From: Blepharisma japonicum
Taxonomy: Eukaryota > Ciliophora > Heterotrichea > Heterotrichida > Blepharismidae
Length of the DNA stretch: 64,000 bases
Direction: 5' to 3'
Assembly: GCA_949751835.1 (NCBI GenBank)
Contig: CATKHK010000102.1
Coordinates: 1 to 64,000 of the forward strand
Shown: positions 22,943 to 33,419 of the stretch, in pieces
Numbering within the stretch: position 1 is the stretch's first letter
Layout of the letters: the number at the start of each line of letters is the position of its first letter
Notes under the pieces: generated by a model
What the model was told of the DNA's origin: nothing
Database searches by the model: none
The model's input: the letters and a program-made list of their open reading frames with translations, nothing else
Program-made: the position numbers and the translations under genes

Positions 22943-24103
22943 CTAGTAAGATTTATCCAAATTTTCTTGGTGATCATCCTCCATGATGCACTTCCACAAA
23001 CTTAAAGCTCTAGTGCTTAAATCAAACTGATAATAATTGCACTGGTTTCCCGCTTTCAGATCACTGATATAAACAGAACCTTTATAATATTTTCTAAAAG
23101 GCATCATATTGATTATGTAATTAAATTCTCCAATTTTTTGCCACAAATATTCATTCTCATCACCACTTTCAAAAATCGCTTTGCTTGCAAAAATATAAAC
23201 CCTAGAATTTCCCACAAATAAAATTTTTTCACTATTTGCTAATAATTTTATTGAAGATAATTTTGAGCACCCTTCCAGATTCAAATCATATTTATATACT
23301 TCTTTATGATAATTCCCACAAAATATAATACTTTCTCGATAAATCACGCAGGAACAGTGCACTGGATTCTCGGGTATCGGGGTCATTTTAATTCATCGAT
23401 TTTTCAAAAAATCAAATTTCCAAGAAAAAGGAAAAATCTCATATCGACTGCATCCTCCAAAAATATAGATAGAATTTTTATAATAAACTCCTCCAGACAG
23501 ATAACATCCAGGTCCATGAGGTAAAATTCTTTTAACAGAAAGGGTTTTTAAATCAATAATGCAAGCAAAACCAGAAAAATCTTCATTGCCATAACAAAAA
23601 AGCTCTGAATTAGGGAGTTGAACCGTGCATGTTCCATGGAATAATTTGTCAGGGGTGTCTAGTACTCATTGATTAGCTTGCCGAGCCTCGAGGTCATAAT
23701 ATCACAGTATAGACTGGCCATCATAATTTCTGATATTATAAAGGTATTTGGAGTCAAAATTAAGCTGCGAAATAATTTTTTGAAGATTTTCACTCAGATC
23801 ATTACATTTTTTAGTGTAATTTTGAAGGAGATCATCCTGAAATTCATCGCTTATGCATAAAATTTTTAAATCTTCTATTTTTTCTCTTAGAGAAGATAAA
23901 TTTTGGAGGTCAATTTGCAGAGAATTTTTTGTTTTTTCAAATTCTTCTAAACTGTCACATGTTCATGCATTTGGTGAGTAGGCTAATATTAAATTTTGAA
24001 TTTTTCGCTCTAGCACTTGGATTTGTGACATCTTACAGCTTATATCTTCCTTAAAAGAAGATAAGTTCTCACGATGTGTTCATTTGCCATTTATCTGATT
24101 CAT
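22943..24103 (-). CDS. Coiled-coil kelch-type beta-propeller protein
   Basis: Read with UGA=Trp the frame is open from ATG at 24103 to TAG at 22943, 386 residues. The N-terminal third is coiled coil (LERKIQNL.., LQIDLQNLSSLREKIEDLKI). From about residue 125 come kelch-like blades: YYDLEARQANQWVLDTP, VQLPNSELFCYG, SVYYKN-type blade ends as GVYYKNSIYIFGG, and WKFDFLKNRWIKMTPIP. At least six Trp are TGA (for example in NQWVL and NRWIK), so a standard-code reading shatters it. It is related to the 17518 gene but lacks the cysteine cluster. The frame is open for 24 further codons upstream of the chosen ATG without another Met. Role unknown; likely a protein-binding scaffold. Confidence 0.8.
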
Positions 24104-24941
24104 TATTTCTTTTATTATTTCTTTTGTGCTTTGAAAAGTTCTCTTCAATATTATTTTTTCCAATCTACAAAGTGGAATAATGCTTTTATAAGATTAAAAG
24201 GAAAACTATAGGAACTTTCTAATTATTAAGGTATTAATTACAATTCGATTAATTGACTTAGTTTTTAGAAACTTCAAGCAAAAATGAATAGCAAGACCGT
24301 TTCATTATTTTACCTCAAATATAAATTTGCTATTTTGATATGCCTAAAGAAAGGATTAGTGATTATCACTTTTTTTAAATTTTATTGTAAATTGTTTTTC
24401 GATATTTAATTAAGCAATCTAAGTCTGAATGGAACAAAAAACAATAGACGCTGTGATATTTGACGAAAAAATAAAAAAGTAGCTTTAAAACTTATATCTT
24501 CAGGGAAAGGGGACAAACTCTAGCAAGAAGAGACCTATAAGCAGCTAATGTAATTACTTTTTTATCAGAATAAACAAGAATACAAGCAGTCAAGATCAAA
24601 AAGAATTTAGAAATTAGCTATTTAAGGCAGAAAATCCTTATCATAAGTATAAAGAATATTGAGCTGTGAAAAAGGAGACTCCACAATTATCTGCGTAAAA
24701 TTTAGTATTTTGGGCTAAAAATTACAATATTATGCTCCAAAAATATTTTTTATCATGTCAGCTACTCTGCTGTTAGAGATAAGCTGTCAGTCGAGCTACT
24801 CACATATATCAGGACCCCAAGAAAGAAATGTTTGATCTATACAGAAACACCAAAGAGGAAAACGAATAAAGACTAAAATAAATATGTGATTAGATAGAAT
24901 AGAAATATAAAATAGTCATTTTCTAAAAGAATTAGAAATAA
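24104..24941. other. Spacer with possible gene remains
   Basis: A plus-strand frame starts at 24429 (MEQKTIDAVIFDEKIKK) and soon meets TAG and TAA. Protein-like pieces continue in other frames to about 24870 (for example TRIQAVKIKKNLEISYL). This looks like a decayed gene of unknown family. No intact gene can be supported. Confidence 0.35.
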
Positions 24942-25361
24942 ATGTCTGAGTTTTATATCAAGCTCACCTTCAGGATTATTCATGTGACAGCAGGATGTCT
25001 TATCATTGGAAATCTTTTAGCAGATGGTCTCTTTGGAAAAAGAGATGTGCCAAGATATGGGCTTTTCCTTTCAATTGCAGGCACATTGCTTTTCATTGCG
25101 GGAGTTGTGAATCTGATATTGCTGAAACCTAGCCAAACAATGGGAATTGAAAGGGGGCCATGGCTGGCTGCGATTTATGCAAAAATTGCAATGTGGGCAT
25201 TCCTTTTGCCAATTCCAGAATGAATATGCTCCCTTTTGGGTATTGAGTTTCCAAGAACATCTTTCAATGTTCTCCTTATGATAGCGGTGATTCTAGCGAG
25301 CTCTTTTGCAAAACAATTCAGAGATAAAACAGTTCTCAACAGGCTTAAAAGGAACGAATAG
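24942..25361 (+). CDS. Small integral membrane protein, four predicted segments
   Basis: Read with one TGA as Trp (IPEWICSLL), the frame gives 139 residues ending at TAG. Four hydrophobic segments are visible: about residues 10-27 (ITAG-like HVTAGCLIIGNLLADGLF), 40-61 (LFLSIAGTLLFIAGVVNLIL), 73-90 (AAIYAKIAMWAFLLPIP) and 98-118 (FNVLLMIAVILASSFA). The tail is basic. There is no N-terminal signal beyond the first segment. A His in the first segment (IIHVTAG) recalls heme-binding or CopD-type four-helix membrane proteins, but that is only a resemblance. I do not recognise the family. Confidence 0.8.
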
Positions 25362-25472
25362 ATTCTAAAATAACTAAAAATTAGTAATTGCTAATAAATG
25401 ACTATGCTTATAATAAAAACGATTATTTTATTTTAAATATTACATTTCATCATATGTTTAGTACTTCAAAAA

Positions 25473-26456
25473 CTACATAACCATTACCTTTTCAACTTCT
25501 TTTTGATTCGCGACTTTGCTATAGAGATCCTTATAATGGACTAATTCCTCTGACATTCGTTTCAATTGAGTTTTATAATACTCTTTCATTCTGTTGTATT
25601 TGTGCTTTCAGTCTTCGATATCAAGTTCTCTCACTCTTTTGGATTTGTCTATGTTGTGGCTTGATGACTCTCTTATTGGAGTTCTTAAATCGTCAATTTT
25701 GAGCTCAGAAAAGGTTCGTTTTGATTTTCTAGTATACGAGTCTCTATCATATTTATAAGTATCTTGATTTTTATTCTCTTTTTGCTCTTTAGATAAGGAA
25801 TATCGCACTTCATACCTTCTCTCTTCTACTGGTTTTATTTCTAAGTTATTACTTTTTAGGCTTTCTTCTTTTTTGGGCTGATTTTCCCTCATTTCTTTGA
25901 AAGGATTCCTTTCCAAATCTAATCCTTTCTCCGAGATATCCTCCCTTTTGGGCTGGCTTTCCCTCACCTCTCTGAATGGATTTCTATCCACATCTATATT
26001 TCTATCTTTATTCCATCTCAGCTCACTCTCCCGGGTATAAGTTAGTGATTTATCGCTATTTTTAAGCTCCTTTTCTTTTTGGTCTCCATAAGTAGAGTAT
26101 ATATTTTCAAACTTCTTTTCGCTCATTCTATTAATACCTTGCTCATTTGCATAAGATCTGTTTTGGAAGCAATCGCTTTCTTCATATGTTTGCCAATTCA
26201 TTAAGCTTATTCTGTCTATTGTGCCATCCCTGTTTCCATCGAGCGGCTTATCCATTGCTTGACTTCTGAGTTCTGGGCCATTTAACGAACTTCGATAGTT
26301 AGGCGAAAAGTCTTGTTTTTCGTTTGGAATCGTTTTGCTCTCGTCTTTCTTCCCATATATGTCTTCTTTGTTGAACACAGATGAAAATAGCGACTTAAAA
26401 CCATTGCTGGATATAGGCGATACACTTCTTCTCATATTAACGTTATTAATTTTCAT
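25473..26456 (-). CDS. Hydrophilic protein of unknown function, coiled-coil C terminus
   Basis: 327 residues from ATG 26456. A TGA (..DIEDWKHKY..) is read through as Trp, and the gene ends at TAG (25473-25475). The protein is highly charged and low in hydrophobics. It holds two imperfect repeats of DxxRNPFxExRExQPKxE (about residues 155-195, NPFREVRESQPKRE and NPFKEMRENQPKKE). It ends in a short predicted coiled coil (WKHKYNRMKEYYKTQLKRMS). No enzyme motif is visible. Its ATG lies only 41 nt after the stop of the upstream gene on the same strand, so the two may be co-regulated. A cytoskeletal or scaffold role is a guess. Confidence 0.75.
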
Positions 26457-26497
26457 TTTAAATTGGAATTATCATTACATTGGAGAACGAAATTTCT

Positions 26498-27571
26498 CTA
26501 TTTATGGATGAAAGCTTTATGCTGGCTTTGTGAAACGAGCTTATTAATGACCGTTCTTGTGCGGATATCGAAAAATTCATTTTCAATTATCTTCAGCACT
26601 TCTTCACTTTCTTTTGACAGCTTCCTGGATGTTAAACTTCCAGGCATTTGGCTGATGCTTCTGATGTGAGGACTAACTTTTTGTCTTGAAGAAAGCGGCC
26701 ACACAAGTTCAGGCTGCTTATTTGTGGGGTCTTCAATTGTGAGACAATCTTTTACAGGGATTTTTAGTTCAATTTTTGGGCGCACTTTACTTGAAAGACG
26801 TTTTGGAGTCAGTTTTTGAAGTTCAGACAAAATAAAATGATTTCTGGATTTTTCTACTGGAAATTTCGAATCGATTTTTTCGATTTTCTCTGATTCCAAA
26901 GAACTTGTCCTTTTTGTTTCTTTTCGTTCTAAAGATTCTTCTAGGTTTTTCAGCACAATATCAGGGATTTCTTCACGCTTGGTGAAGAGTCTTAAGTATT
27001 TATTCCTGATTACATTGTTCCCAGAAGCGGTAGAAGTCTTTGAGCTGCTATGATCATAGTGTCCTCCGAACTCCCTTTTATTAAAGGAAAGCATTTTGGC
27101 TACTTCTACATTGACGATGTCTTGAGATGCAACGTACTCTCTGTTATTGCGAAATTCATGGTTTTGAGGTAGGTTCTTCAACCTCTTGATGGAGTGCTTT
27201 TGCACAGGCTGATTTAATAAAGACTTTATTTTGCCATAATAATAACGATTTTTGGCTTCGTGGTCTTTCCGCATTTTTTCTTCGAGCTTTTTTTTCCCTT
27301 TTTGGTATTCAGGACTATTGAATCAGCTGCCGTTCTTGGTTTTTCATTCGTTTTGCATCTTATTTCAGGTATCGTTGCCCTCCCTCAACTTTTGGTAGCC
27401 ATCTCTTCATGTATTTATGAGTTCGCCTTGCATTTCAGTGCAATTGTCAATTATTTGGCTTAGGGAACCTCGAATTTTTACCTTTGGATTTAACTCTGGA
27501 GTAGACTTAAATATTGGTAGACTTGATTTACTGGGATACTTTGAGTGGCTTGCAGTTTGTGGAAATGACAT
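26498..27571 (-). CDS. Basic, largely disordered protein of unknown function
   Basis: With UGA=Trp the frame is open from ATG 27571 (MSFPQTASHSKYPS..) to TAG at 26498, 357 residues. TGA encodes Trp at least three times in the first 110 residues (INTWRDGYQ, NDTWNKM, NGSWFNSPEYQ). The remainder is rich in Lys, Arg, Ser and Glu with short basic clusters (KRLSSKVRPKIELKIPV) and no recognisable domain. A stop-to-start gap of 41 nt separates it from the next gene on the same strand. Function unknown. Confidence 0.75.
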
Positions 27572-28005
27572 GAATGTGTGTGTAATGATTTAGAAGTAAT
27601 TATTTTTTATTAGGATTACTATAAATATTGATGGCTTTGAAGGGAAAATATAAGAAATATGGGTTTTGAGGGATTAATTTTAGTGGGATAGGATTAATTT
27701 TCCTAATTAATTTATGATTTGATGCTGGATTATTACCTAAATCTAGTATTTAAATTTTATCAAAAATAATGGAGTTACAATAAAACTTTTTGAGAATCAG
27801 AATAGGGCATTAAATTAAAAATTTTGGGAAATATTTTAAAAGTTACACACATCTTTATGCTAAATCGCAATATTGTATTTTTATTAGCTCTTTAAGTTTC
27901 AATTATTCAGAGCTATTAATTGCATACTTCTTAATCTCATAATTAACGCAATATCATAAAATAATGAAAAAATTACTAATAATTACAAATTTAAATAAGA
28001 ATAAA
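27572..28005. other. Divergent intergenic region
   Basis: AT-rich region between a minus-strand gene (ATG at 27571) and the plus-strand Eaf6-like gene. It must carry both promoters. Nothing else is seen; an in-frame ATG at 27964 would extend the downstream protein by 14 residues. Confidence 0.5.
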
Positions 28006-28413
28006 ATGAACTCCTCAAAAGAGCTCAAAATAATTGATGACAAGAGGATGGCAGCCGAAAATGAGCTCAAAGAAATAGAGCGACTAGTCTACAAACTCGA
28101 AAGTGGTTATTTGCGAGATACTATCTGCGAAGGTAACCTTCTTCGAGGCTGGGAATCATTAATCAATCCTAAAGCATTAAAGCAAAACAACTACCTAGCA
28201 AGAAAACAAGGAAGCAAACTATTTTCAGACAAAGAAAGAATATTTTCGTTATCTTCTGTGACGCTCCCTTATAAGCTCGCAGAAGATGAATTCCAAGAAA
28301 GTAGTTTACCTATGAAAAGAAAAGCCCCCAGTTCAAGTAAAAATCCAGCACTTAAAAGAAAATCTAAGCGAAAATTAGATGACGAAGACTATAGTGATGA
28401 AACTATTGGCTAA
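28006..28413 (+). CDS. EAF6: Eaf6-like subunit of histone acetyltransferase complexes
   Basis: The 135-residue protein from MNSSKELK has the Eaf6 signature. A helix ENELKEIERLVYKLESGYL is followed by RDTICEGNLLRGWESLI, which matches the family pattern LExQIYxxEGSYLEDTxxxGNIIRGWDxYL. Then comes RIFSLSSVTLPYK, matching ERIFSxSSVT. The C terminus is Lys-rich and acidic (KRKSKRKLDDEDYSDE), fitting a nuclear protein. Eaf6/MEAF6 is a small bridging subunit of NuA4 and MOZ-type acetyltransferases. I chose the second in-frame ATG, because the 14 residues added by the ATG at 27964 are low-complexity and not part of the family. Identification rests on motif order and is good. Confidence 0.85.
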   Translation: MNSSKELKIIDDKRMAAENELKEIERLVYKLESGYLRDTICEGNLLRGWESLINPKALKQNNYLARKQGSKLFSDKERIFSLSSVTLPYKLAEDEFQESSLPMKRKAPSSSKNPALKRKSKRKLDDEDYSDETIG

Positions 28414-28474
28414 TATACACAAAGAGTCTTAAAAATTAGTAGATTAATTTGAATTGCATTTTAATTATTTCCAT

Positions 28475-29200
28475 TTAAAAAGTTTCACAAGCGCAGCTTG
28501 CTTTCTGAGTGTTTACTTCTTTGGTTAAGTGCTTGAAGAACTCTGCTTCCAAATTAGCTAATTTTTCTTTTAGTTCTGAATTTTCTTGATTCTGCAAACA
28601 TATTTCTTTTTCATTTTCAAAAATTTTATCTAGTGTATTTCTCATCTGTGTTTGTAGATCTTTGACTTCTTCAAAAACACTTTCTACTACCTGCTCTTCT
28701 CTTTGTAGTTTGGCTTCCTGATTTTCATTAATCTCTATATGAGACTTTTTTTCTATTTTTCTCTGATGAATATGGCTCTCATCAAAAACATCCACAAGAT
28801 TTCTCCTGAGATTTTCTAGCTCTGAGTTCAGTATAGAGATTCTCTCTGAATCTCTTGAAGTTGAGCTCAATAAATGTTTAGAAACTTCTCTAAAATTCAA
28901 AAGTTTTCCACTTAACGCATCCTTCAACTTTTTATTCATATTTTTGATTGATTTAGCCTCTGCTTTTCAATCATCGACAACTAAATCCCCTGAAGATATG
29001 CTCATATGTGAACTTGATTCATCATAAATACTTTCATGGGATTCATATTCTGAGCAAATGATAAAGGAATTTGATGGTTTCGTCTCCATAACTTCAAGTG
29101 CTTCGAGCTTTTCTATTAGTTGCTGTGTGAATGCAGAGTCCACTTGATGATCTTTTTGCGCCAAATCATACTTTTGCTGTAAAATTTCTTTTTCTGACAT
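28475..29200 (-). CDS. Coiled-coil protein
   Basis: 241 residues from ATG 29200 to TAG 28475. One TGA is read as Trp (VDDWKAEAKSIKN); without that reading the gene would look like two. Residues 1-35 and about 80-225 have heptad character (ILQQKYDLAQKDHQ, LQREEQVVESVFEEVKDLQT, NSELKEKLANLEAEFF). A Ser/Glu-rich acidic linker lies between them (residues about 45-75). No catalytic motif is present. It may be a structural or tethering protein; the family is not recognised. It converges on the Eaf6-like gene with 61 nt between stops. Confidence 0.75.
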
Positions 29201-29680
29201 TTGAATACTTATGCTTATATATTTTATTATATGAAACCTAAAATGATGGCTTTTGATTAAATTTATAAAAAAGTAAAATTATGAAAAAACTGACATATAG
29301 CAGCATAAAATTCTGAAATTTAATGTGAAAGGAATTTTATAGATTAAATAGTAGTTTTGTATATGAAAAAAGCCTGAGATTATTTTAATTTTGGATAGTA
29401 TCTAGAGAGCAGAGACTTTTATTATTTGTCTTTCATCCTACTTATTTTTTCAATCAAAAGCAGCCATTAGCATAGTAATGCATAAGAAAAAACCTCTTTA
29501 TAAAAATATCAAAAAGTTATCTTAACTATTTCTTTAAAATTAAATTCATTGGAATTCTTTTGTGTTTTTGGTTTGTGCAGCATAGGCAATGAAATTATAT
29601 TTAGAAATTGACTCTTTATTTATCTATAATCAAATAATTTAAACTTATTTCAAAGATCTTCATCAATAATATGTTAAACT
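29201..29680. other. Spacer
   Basis: AT-rich region upstream of the coiled-coil gene. No gene, repeat or structured RNA is recognised. Confidence 0.5.
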
Positions 29681-29899
29681 CTATCTGCCTGGTGGACGAC
29701 TTCTACTATTTCTGTAACTATCAACTCAATTACTTTGACTTTTTCGATTTTTATCAGATTCTATTCAATTTATTTTCAAAATTATATTTGCCTTTTGGAG
29801 CTCAGACAAAAGTTCCATTGCTTTGTGAGAATCCTTTCTACTTAAAGCAGAAATTAATTCCTGTCTTTTATTTTCAAGCTCTTCTGAAAATTCATCCAT
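29681..29899 (-). CDS. Small hypothetical protein
   Basis: A 72-residue frame from ATG 29899 to TAG 29681 with two TGA codons read as Trp (ILKINWIESDK, SQSNWVDSYRN). The sequence starts MDEFSEELENKRQELISALS and has an amphipathic helix-rich first half and an Arg/Ser-rich tail (SRSRPPGR). Its composition is protein-like and unlike random frames nearby. It could also be an exon of a longer gene. No family recognised. Confidence 0.4.
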
Positions 29900-31025
29900 C
29901 TTAATAATTATAGAATTTGCATCAATTATTCATTCCAAAATTGATTTATAAAACAGATTCCCTCAAATAGCTTTTAATAGAAGAAAATTTACAAATCTAT
30001 AAATTAATGATCACAGAAGTAATTTATATTTACTTTACACAAAAATGCAATGAATTCTCTCTTCTCAAAAGATCCAAATCACATAGATTTCACTTAAATG
30101 CAAAGCGAACTCAAAATTCTGAATTTAATTTCTCTTTGAGTGTTATTAAAATGGATATTTCTGGATACTTCTATCCCTAGATTTATTCAGACTTTTTGCT
30201 TCAACCTACTTTAAATGTTATAAATAATATCATATTTCTTATTATTGCCAAAACAGAATTAGGAATAGAGCTTATGCTTTCGGATATACTTGGAGCTTAA
30301 ATTCTCAAGGCTTGAAAGTATCATGTCTTTGGTTCATAAAGAGCAAAATTCAGTACTAAAAATCTATTAACTTCAATAAAAGAGTATGATATAGAATTAG
30401 CAAGCAATATTTTTATATACCAAACTTTTGAACATCAAATTTAACACACAATTAATATATATCAAGGACCTTTTTTTGACAGCAAAAGCTTTAGACTTAT
30501 TAATTAGTAATCCAATGAGACTTTAATTGAAATTTAAGCCTCCTATCATGATATATAAAGTTAAAATTAAAAGCAATTTATTTCTTATTAAATAGTTTCA
30601 AACCTTAAGCGGCAAAATAAAATAAAATTTATTATTATAGGCATTTCAATTGAGGGGGCTTATGCGTGTGTAATTTATTAATAATGTCTGCAATCCTGAA
30701 ATTGTTTTATTACTAATCTGTTAACTCCCTCTATGGCTAGCACAAAAACATCTTACACATTAATAGTTTTATTTAAGACATGTCAAAACTCTGATATATA
30801 AACTTTGATGCTATAAATTCAGGGCATAATACAATTTGAATATATCTTATCAGTTAGCTATTTATTCATAATAAAATTTAAATAGACCTATAAAATTTGA
30901 CTTCCTGCTTCTTAAAAATAGTTTAAATTGCATTGATCCAATAAGAAATCTCTATAAAGCCATAGCGATAAAATAAGTGAAAAAGACTATTCCAATAAAA
31001 TCTTTGCTAACTTACCTTATTTATA
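29900..31025. other. Long spacer upstream of the SNARE gene
   Basis: About 1.1 kb with no frame that stays open on either strand. One plus-strand frame from 30007 is interrupted by TAA or TAG about as often as random AT-rich DNA would be. Nothing else is recognised. Confidence 0.45.
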
Positions 31026-31577
31026 ATGGATGCTATATCAGATCGAATCAAAACTCTCAATTCCTTTCGCAATGATCTGCTTTCCAAAGTATCTCAAAGA
31101 GACCAAAAAATATTAAGCAAAGACAATACCTTTAATATCGACGAGATTATTAGCAGAAAAATACAGAATTTCACTATTGAAGTTGATTTATTCTATCAGC
31201 AAATCCAAACCAGCAACTTATCAACCAATGAGCGAGCCAACGCAGATAAGGCTCTTCAAGGCTTTGAAAATGACATATCTCTGATTCAAGACAAGCTTCG
31301 AAATAAAATCAAGCCTGTCGAAAATGCCCCAAATGAAGATAATTTGCTTGACCTAACTATAGGCCTAAAATCCGCTGCAATTCAAATGAACGAAGAGCTC
31401 AAATACCAAAATTCCGCCCTCAACAAAGTCCATTCTCAAATCGAGCACAAGACAGAGCAGATCACACGAACAAACAAAAAGCTTGATAAACTGCTTGAAT
31501 CAGCTTCAGATGCATGTCTTATTTCGACAATCCTTATAGAAGTTCTTATATTGATATTAATAGTGGTTTTATTATAA
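31026..31577 (+). CDS. Tail-anchored Q-SNARE
   Basis: 183 residues. The N-terminal half is helical. Residues about 107-158 form a SNARE motif with heptads and a central Gln (AAIQMNEELKYQNSALNKVH). It is followed by a short linker and a C-terminal membrane anchor that runs to the last residue (CLISTILIEVLILILIVVLL). The size, single SNARE motif and tail anchor fit Qc-type SNAREs such as Use1 or Bet1-like proteins, which mediate fusion in ER-Golgi traffic. Subgroup assignment is tentative. The last 80 nt of the gene recur in damaged form at 32633-32712, showing a local duplication. Confidence 0.75.
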   Translation: MDAISDRIKTLNSFRNDLLSKVSQRDQKILSKDNTFNIDEIISRKIQNFTIEVDLFYQQIQTSNLSTNERANADKALQGFENDISLIQDKLRNKIKPVENAPNEDNLLDLTIGLKSAAIQMNEELKYQNSALNKVHSQIEHKTEQITRTNKKLDKLLESASDACLISTILIEVLILILIVVLL

Positions 31578-31800
31578 TTGCTTACCGAATGCATAATCTC
31601 AGTTAACATAGAAATGAATTGCTAGAAAATAGTAATTCTTTGATATCGAGCCTTTTGAATTATTGCTTTGGTCATAGATTCTGTTTTAGCTGTATATCTA
31701 ATGGTCTGTATAAATATTTCCATACATAATTTGCTGCGCTTAATGCCAGACATCTTTCATATATCTAGAGCTCCTTCTTCTTGATTTCAAAACTGCCAAT
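31578..31800 (-). pseudogene. Remnant of the CYB5D1 gene 3' end (duplicated)
   Basis: This matches the 3' part of the CYB5D1 gene at 32715-32930 in the same order and orientation. Examples are ATATCGAGCCTTTTGAATTA against ATGTCGAGCCTTTTGAATTC, and TATCTAATGGTCTGTATAAA against TATCTAATGGCCTGGTTAAG. It is peppered with changes and short deletions and cannot encode the domain. It directly follows the intact SNARE gene, as the intact CYB5D1 3' end follows a ruined SNARE end. Confidence 0.75.
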
Positions 31801-32105
31801 TAGAAATCAATAGAAAAAAAAACATTTTGCTCTTCAATACTCTCTGTTAAAGTTCAAGTCATAAAAAAAAAGTTCATGGCCAATAGAGACATAAAATAGT
31901 TTCGTATATCTTTAGTTTGAACAAAATTTGTGCAGTTTGGAAATTCTAGCCATTACATAAACTAGCGAAAACCCATATAAGAAAATTTAAAGAAAACAAT
32001 ATCAAAAAATCTAAATTTTATTAACTAAGTGTGCTCATATTGCTGGATAAATGAGAATTCACCACATACTTGCTTATGTCTGGTCAAATCAAGCCTGATA
32101 AGAAA

Positions 32106-32505
32106 TTATTGCATTAAATTATATCTTTTTAAAGATTCAAGAATATAATTGTAAGCTTTTTCGACCTCCTGTCAAAATATCTCATCATGCTCCTAAAACG
32201 AAGTCACATTGATCGTCACTCTAAGAAGTGTCTTGACTGACCTGGTCTTGCAAGATAACTTGAGCTTCAACCTTCCTAAATAAAATCTGAAATTTTTGAG
32301 AATGAGCATCAGCTGGTCGTGATTCAATTGCAAATTCATCATCAAATCCATTATTTGACGAATCTAACTTTGATCAATTGCATTTTAATGGCTTTTGCTT
32401 GGCTGTATTGTCTTGAGACAGCTGCTCATTTTGCAAATTAAAGCTTATAAAATAATTTCTATTTTCTTGAAAATATATTAATTCATGTTGAATTAAGTTA
32501 TTCAT
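32106..32505 (-). CDS. Possible small gene with one 15-nt intron; frame uncertain
   Basis: Two overlapping minus-strand frames look like protein. One runs from ATG 32505 for 94 residues (MNNLIQHELIYFQENRNYFI.., with a TGA Trp in KCNWSKLD). The other, from ATG 32351, reads MDLMMNLQLNHDQLMLILKN, FRFYLGRLKLKLSCKTRSVK, TLLRVTIN. It then continues across a canonical 15-nt intron (GTGACTTCGTTTTAG, 32193-32207) to EHDEIFWQEVEKAYNYILES and a stop at 32106. The first frame may join the second through a one-base shift near 32300, which would mean either a recent lesion or a base error. The family is not recognised. Confidence 0.4.
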
Positions 32506-32632
32506 AGATTTCAAATGTTTTTACTTTAAAATTTAGTTAATTTTAGCACTTTTATAGATTATAACACTAATATGAATGTAGCAATTAATAAAAGTATTAT
32601 CAAAAACCAATAAAAACTTTTAAAATTTATTT

Positions 32633-32712
32633 TAGGCTAACTCAGATGCTTGCCTTATACCGAGAATCTTATAGAAGTTCTTATATTGATATTAATAGTT
32701 GTTTATTATAAG
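32633..32712 (+). pseudogene. Remnant of the SNARE gene 3' end (duplicated)
   Basis: About 80 nt match the SNARE tail anchor region at 31498-31577, including AGAAGTTCTTATATTGATAT and the final TTATTATAA. Small lesions destroy the frame. It abuts the 3' end of the intact CYB5D1 gene. Confidence 0.8.
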
Positions 32713-32714
32713 TG

Positions 32715-33414
32715 CTACTTGACAGTCAAATCATCATTATAATAGAGATGAATTGCTGGGACATAGTAGTCTTCTTCGATGTCGAGCCTTTTGAATTCAT
32801 CACTCCAGTCTTCAATTCCATTCTCATCTAGTGTAAGCTCCATATCTAATGGCCTGGTTAAGCATTTCCATGTATAGCTTGCTGCATGATCGTTTAATGG
32901 CAGATATCTATCTAGAATTTCTTCTAAGATTTCTTCGGCTGCGACTTCAATGATATCGTCTTGCTTGCTCAGCATATTGATCAATCTGATTTTCCTGGTT
33001 TTCTTTGTGAGCTTGCCGATGCAGTAAGCGTTTTTGTCTTTCCACCAGGGGATGGTAAAAGTCATATCAAAAGATGCAGAAGGGTCAATGGGAGGAACGT
33101 GAAGGTAACGGCCCCAAGGACAATAAACTGCTTCAAGATTGGATACTGGGTCAATAAAAGTCTTCGGATCCCCAGTCTCTGAATTAAACCAATGAGAAAT
33201 ATCAGTCCCTGCAACCTTAATAATAGGTTGGCATAATGGGTCGCCTGACTTAAACATTACCTCTATGCTGATACAAGAGTGGCGTAAGGTCATAAACCTC
33301 ATTGAAAAAGGATACCCAGCAGTCAAAAGCTGTATTATGGACTTCAACGTCAGCTGGAATATAATAACGTCTTCGTTTATATGGCTTCGGGAGATATTTG
33401 GAGCTCTCTGACAT
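32715..33414 (-). CDS. CYB5D1: Cytochrome b5 domain-containing protein 1 (CYB5D1) homologue
   Basis: After removing a 16-nt intron (GTAATGTTTAAGTCAG, 33245-33260) the frame gives 227 residues, almost exactly the length of animal CYB5D1 (228). It begins MSESSKYLPKPYKRRRYYIP and continues with VYDLTPLLYQHRGDPLCQPI, VAGTDISHWFN, FIDP, YCPWGRYLHVPP, PWWKDKNAYCIGKLTKKTRK, RYLPLNDHAASYTWK, ENGIEDW and HLYYNDDLTVK. All align in order with CYB5D1, whose animal members bind heme and are linked to the radial spoke and central pair of motile cilia. Unspliced, the frame meets TAA inside the intron. The start lies 5 bp from the divergent Rab start. A broken copy of its 3' end is at 31578-31800. Confidence 0.92.
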
Positions 33415-33419
33415 TTATA
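33415..33419. promoter_or_regulatory. 5-bp gap between head-to-head start codons (shared core region)
   Basis: The CYB5D1 ATG (minus, 33412-33414) and the Rab ATG (plus, 33420-33422) are separated by TTATA only. The junction TGACATTTATAATGTCA is nearly palindromic. If both starts are right, each promoter must lie inside the other gene's coding sequence. The starts are the only plausible ATGs for either family-length protein. Confidence 0.55.

Noticed and set aside
26463-26669. A 68-residue plus-strand frame opposite the basic protein gene
   Set aside because: It lies antisense to a frame supported by TGA Trp use and continuous composition.
30007-30640. A long plus-strand reading that is continuous if TAA and TAG are read as Gln
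   Set aside because: With all three stops read as sense any frame is open. TAA/TAG frequency here (about 5% of codons) is what random AT-rich DNA gives, and no family is recognised.
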